Shown here: positions 60,927 to 64,000 of the stretch, piece by piece
Position numbering within the stretch: position 1 is the first letter of the stretch
Layout of the letters: each line of letters opens with the position of its first letter
Assembly: GCA_028689115.1 (NCBI GenBank)
Contig: JAQTWV010000002.1
Span: 62,001 to 126,000 of the forward strand
DNA: 64,000 bases
Origin: Candidatus Altimarinota bacterium
GTDB taxonomy: Bacteria; Patescibacteriota; Gracilibacteria; BD1-5; UBA6164
Direction of reading: 5' to 3'
The notes under the pieces: model-generated
Told to the model about the DNA's origin: nothing
The model's database searches: none
Seen by the model: only the letters and a program-made list of their open reading frames with translations
Program-made: the position numbers and the translations under genes

Positions 60927-61946
60927 ATGAAGATTGATTTTTATATAGATGTGATTGATAATTTTTGAGACCTGTGATTTGCTATAAATCTAGCTTCTAT
61001 TATGTTAAAGGATGATACAAATTACGAGCTTAGAATTTTTTCAAATGATGAAAATTTATTTAAAAATATGATAAAATGAGATAGTTTGTTAGCTAAATTG
61101 TCTTATTTTGATTTATCAAAAATTCATGATTTCAAACCCAATAATATTATTTTTAACTTTTTTGATAGAAAGATTGATTTTTCATATTTAAATTTATCTT
61201 GAGAAAATATAAAACTTATAAATTTTTGATATTTTTTGCTTCATAGGTGAGTTGAAAACCTACATCTAACAAATTACAAGGTTAAAAATGTAGAAGTAAC
61301 TCATTTTATTCCAAGTTTACTTGAACAAACTTGATGAATTTTGATAAATAAATGTGAAGAAAATGTTAATAGAGATGATTTTTTAAATTTTATCTTAGAC
61401 AAATATAATCTTTTCTTTTCTATACCAAAATCAAGTAAGATTGTTTCAATCTTTGTTTATAAAAATACATTAAATGAAATACTTGAATTTATAAAAACTC
61501 GTAATTTTGAAGATACTTTTTTCTTTATATTTGGTTTTCCTAATTTAGATATAAAAATAGATAACGTAATTCCAATGCCATTTATTGACCTAAAAGATTA
61601 TCAAGATTTTATATCATATTGTGATATAAATTTTGTTAGATGAGAAAATAGTTTAGTAAATTCACTTATTTTTTGAAAAGCTACACTTTGGGATATTTAT
61701 AAAGAAAACAATGATGCACACACGGAAAAAATAGATGATTATCTAAGATTTTTGTCTATTATGGACAATTATAATTTAGATTATAATCAAATCATGCTAG
61801 ATTTTAATTGAACTTGAGTTAAAAAATGATTTTCTGACTTCATAAATAATCAAAATAATTATAAAGTAATGTTTGAGAGTTTAGGAAATTACATAAATAA
61901 AAATTGTAATGCATATGAAAAAATAAAAAAAATACTGAAATTTTAA
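60927..61946 (+). CDS. earP: EarP-like EF-P arginine rhamnosyltransferase
   Basis: A 339-residue GT-B glycosyltransferase. The N-terminus FYIDVIDNFGDLGFAINLA carries the two invariant Asp of EarP (Asp11 and Asp15 here), and YCDINFVRGENSLVNSLIFGKATLWDIYKENNDAHTEKIDDYL matches the nucleotide-sugar pocket 'D.nFVRGEDSf.RA....kPf.W.IY.Q...~H..Kl~afl', with Arg238 and Glu240. EarP transfers rhamnose from dTDP-rhamnose to Arg32 of elongation factor P so that ribosomes pass polyproline stretches. The gene faces efp and shares a terminator with it, and that EF-P has Arg at 32. Finding EarP in this phylum would be unexpected; the pairing supports the call strongly. Confidence 0.88.
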
Positions 61947-61963
61947 ATTTCAGTATTTTTTTT
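61926..61963. terminator. Bidirectional terminator, earP / efp
   Basis: Stem AAAAAATACTGAAATTT / AAATTTCAGTATTTTTT. It contains the earP stop codon and touches the efp stop codon. Confidence 0.85.
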
Positions 61964-62525
61964 ATTTTGCTCTTTCTTGGTATTCACCACTTTCAGTATT
62001 TATCATAACATATTCACCAGATTCAACGAATCCAGGAACTTTTATAGCGAAACCAGTTTCTAAAATAGCTTCTTTAGTAACTCTACCATCAGCAGTATTT
62101 CATTTTACACCTGGTTCACATTCAGTAATTAATAATTTAACTGAAGCAGGAAGTATAACTCAAACTAATCTTCATTGATATCTTTGAATATCTACTATTA
62201 AACCTGGAATAATAAAGTTTAATGCGTCTCACATATCTTCTTCATTTATTTCAATTTGTTCATATGTTTCTTGATCCATGAAATAATATTCTCCAGCAGA
62301 TTCATATAAAAATTCAAATTTAGATCTTTCTAAAATGATATCTTCCAATTTTTCTTCACTATCAAAAACTCTATCTACAGTGTTTCCAGCTATTACATTT
62401 TTAAATCTAACTTTTATGTTAGTAGCACCTCTACCACCTCTATGAATTTCTTTTTTTAATGTTAAAAGTAAATCATTACCAATTTTAATAACTGTCCCAC
62501 CTTTTAATCACATTGCTGTTATCAT
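61962..62525 (-). CDS. efp: Elongation factor P (Arg32 type)
   Basis: A 187-residue tRNA-mimicking factor that helps the ribosome through consecutive prolines. Three OB-like domains follow the family: the loop EIHRGGRGATNIKVRFKN with Arg32 at its tip, the middle FEFLYESAGEYYFMDQETYEQIEI, and the C-terminal CEPGVKGNTADGRVTKEAILETGFAIKVPGFVESGE. Arg32 rather than Lys34 means modification by EarP, not EpmA/B, and earP lies opposite. It has its own promoter on the minus strand. Glycines are mixed TGA and GGN. Confidence 0.96.
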
Positions 62526-62560
62526 AATCTTATTTATAATTAATTTTTAAGTATGGCAGT

Positions 62561-62588
62561 ATTTTATTAAAAATCTTTTTAAAAGCAA
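62561..62588 (-). promoter_or_regulatory. Promoter of efp
   Basis: On the minus strand TTGCTT (62583-62588), 16 bases, TAAAAT (62561-62566), leaving a leader of about 30 bases. Confidence 0.55.
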
Positions 62589-62598
62589 CTTTAATATA

Positions 62599-64000
62599 CT
62601 ATTTTATTAATATATATCAATTTGCGTAATTGTTATTATATTTTAATTCTCAAGTATAATCAGGATTTTTTATACTTAAATTAGTAAATATAATCTTGTA
62701 ATTTCATACAATAAATGTTAAATCTTCAGATTTAAGATCTGGATTATTAATAGAGCTGTCTTTATATTTATTAACTATTTGAGTTGTTATATCTTTTATA
62801 TCAATTGTATCTACTACTACTCTATTATTTCATATAATATCTATCTTATTTAATAATAAGTCTACATTTCAATAATTACTTTCAGTATTTCCAATGTTAC
62901 TATTTAATGAATACATTTTAGAATATCATTCTATATTAATTGGAAATATGTCTTTGTTAACAAATAGATTTATACTTTCTTGGTTTTTTGCGTCATCAAA
63001 ATAATATCTAACTTTGATTTTATCATTTATATAACTAGGAATTTGCCATCTACTTGGTCAAGTAAATACTCTTTCTTCCACTAGTTTTATATTAACTGGA
63101 TCATTTTCAAAATATTTTAAATCATCAACTTTTCTTTTTTCAAAGTTTTTTCTTTCTTCATCAACCAAAGAATTATATTGATCTGGAAACAAAGCTTTTA
63201 TTTTTTCACAATTGTTAAATTGGCAAACATATTCTACTCAAGAATATATATTTTTTGATAAATCAGCATTTATATCACTATAGTTTTGAAGAGGAATTAT
63301 TTTTCAATCTTTAAGTATTCAAGCTGATTCTAAATTTACAACTAATCTATTGTATTGTCTTGATTCAGGTAAATTATAAACTGACCAAGGTCAAATAGAT
63401 ATTATGATTATAAAAATAGTTAATACACTAGGTATAGTGCTTAAATTTTTTCTTTTTGAAAATATAAAATACACTGATAAAACCGCTAACCATAGTCAAA
63501 ATATTACAACAAAATATCTATTTACAGTTATATCATATTGATTTATTCTTAGGTAAATTGCATAAAATAGCATAAATAATTGAGGTACAACTACATATGG
63601 AAAACCTTTTCTAAAAGTGGAAATAAATTTATTAGTTGATTCAAATATATATGAAAATATATATATTAAATAACCAAAACTAGAAAATCCTATTACCATC
63701 CAGCTTACTTCTCATTTTGGCCAATCAGAAAAATGAGATAAAACCTTGATTGAATAAGCATATAATATTATAAAATATACATAGATAAAGGGAATTGCAA
63801 TGTATTTTGTTAAAAATGAAAAAAATGCATTTTCACTAAATTTATTTTCATTATAATTTTCTTTATTTGGTATTTGAGTTAAAGCAAATAATGGAGTTAT
63901 AAAAGCTAATGCAATACTTGCCCAATCTCAAATTAATTTTTCATTATATATTCATGTTATATCAAACAGTGTAAATACTGTATTAATTGCTATAAATCAT
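62599..64000 (-). CDS. DUF4153-like membrane protein (start outside window)
   Basis: The last 467 codons of a polytopic membrane protein whose start lies beyond base 64000. About six hydrophobic segments are followed by LRINQYDITVNRYFVVIFGLWLAVLSVYF, the characteristic 'lr...YG.T.~Ry~~~~~~~wl~~~~~~~' run of DUF4153 proteins. A soluble domain then includes NLPESRQYNRLVVNLESAGILKDGKIIPL and ends IKNPDYTGELKYNNNYANGYILIK. Function of the family is unknown. Glycine is mainly TGA. Confidence 0.75.

Overview
The window is very AT-rich, and nearly every reading frame of a recognisable protein is crossed by in-frame TGA codons exactly where the family has glycine. Examples are the P-loop GxxxxGKT of the ABC ATPase, HLGN of TyrRS, PGGC of MurA and GDGDG of the 2-oxoacid oxidoreductase. 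TAA and TAG end the genes. This is UGA-to-glycine recoding (translation table 25), known from Candidatus Absconditabacteria (SR1) and Gracilibacteria. Together with short intergenic gaps, almost no Shine-Dalgarno sequences and many large surface proteins, it points to a host-associated ultra-small bacterium of that group. All CDS below were read with TGA = Gly.

Layout. 1-9.8 kb: a HIT protein, tyrS, two secreted proteins (one with Cys-pair repeats), a cyclic-nucleotide-binding protein, a TtcA-like thiolase, a lipoprotein, a FecR-type protein, a thioredoxin-like protein with a Cys tail, and rplY. 9.8-17.3 kb: a PP2C-like membrane sensor, murA, a PrsW-like protease, a type IV pilin fused to a FISUMP domain, a TraB-like protein and a VirB2/TrbC-like pilin. 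17.3-22.3 kb: a type IV pilus cluster (PilN-like, PilO-like, PilC, three pseudopilins, a PilX-like protein). 22.3-32 kb: housekeeping genes (HU, RsbW-like kinase, rbfA-ftsQ, rpsU, U32, yebC, rpmG, frr, ABC ATPase, dnaN-TPR-ftsA). 32-35.2 kb: a half-length priA, two tandem pilin genes under near-identical promoters, and a small hairpin RNA whose loop copies the 16S anti-Shine-Dalgarno sequence.

35.2-48.5 kb: HNH nuclease, rsmI, a FapA-like protein, a tightly packed five-gene operon carrying korA and korB with a lipoprotein gene between them, a phospholipase D-like protein, dnaJ and ssb. 48.5-55.4 kb: a 1670-residue PKD surface protein with a cytoplasmic tail holding four PDWLK motifs, then lepB, truB and tRNA-Lys. 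55.4-59.2 kb: an accessory patch of orphan membrane proteins downstream of the tRNA, bracketed by copies of the tRNA 3' flank, and ending in an unusually GC-rich small transcription unit. 59.2-64 kb: an OLD-family nuclease, earP facing efp (elongation factor P with Arg32), and a DUF4153-like membrane protein that runs off the end.

How it fits together: the window mixes core translation, division and replication genes with a strong investment in the cell surface (pilus assembly, several pilins, PKD/FISUMP/FecR proteins, signal peptidase), as expected for an organism that lives attached to another cell. Recurrent promoters have a TTGCAA/TTGCTA -35 box, a 16-17 bp spacer and a TAATAT-like -10 box. 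Hairpin plus T-tract terminators follow most transcription units.
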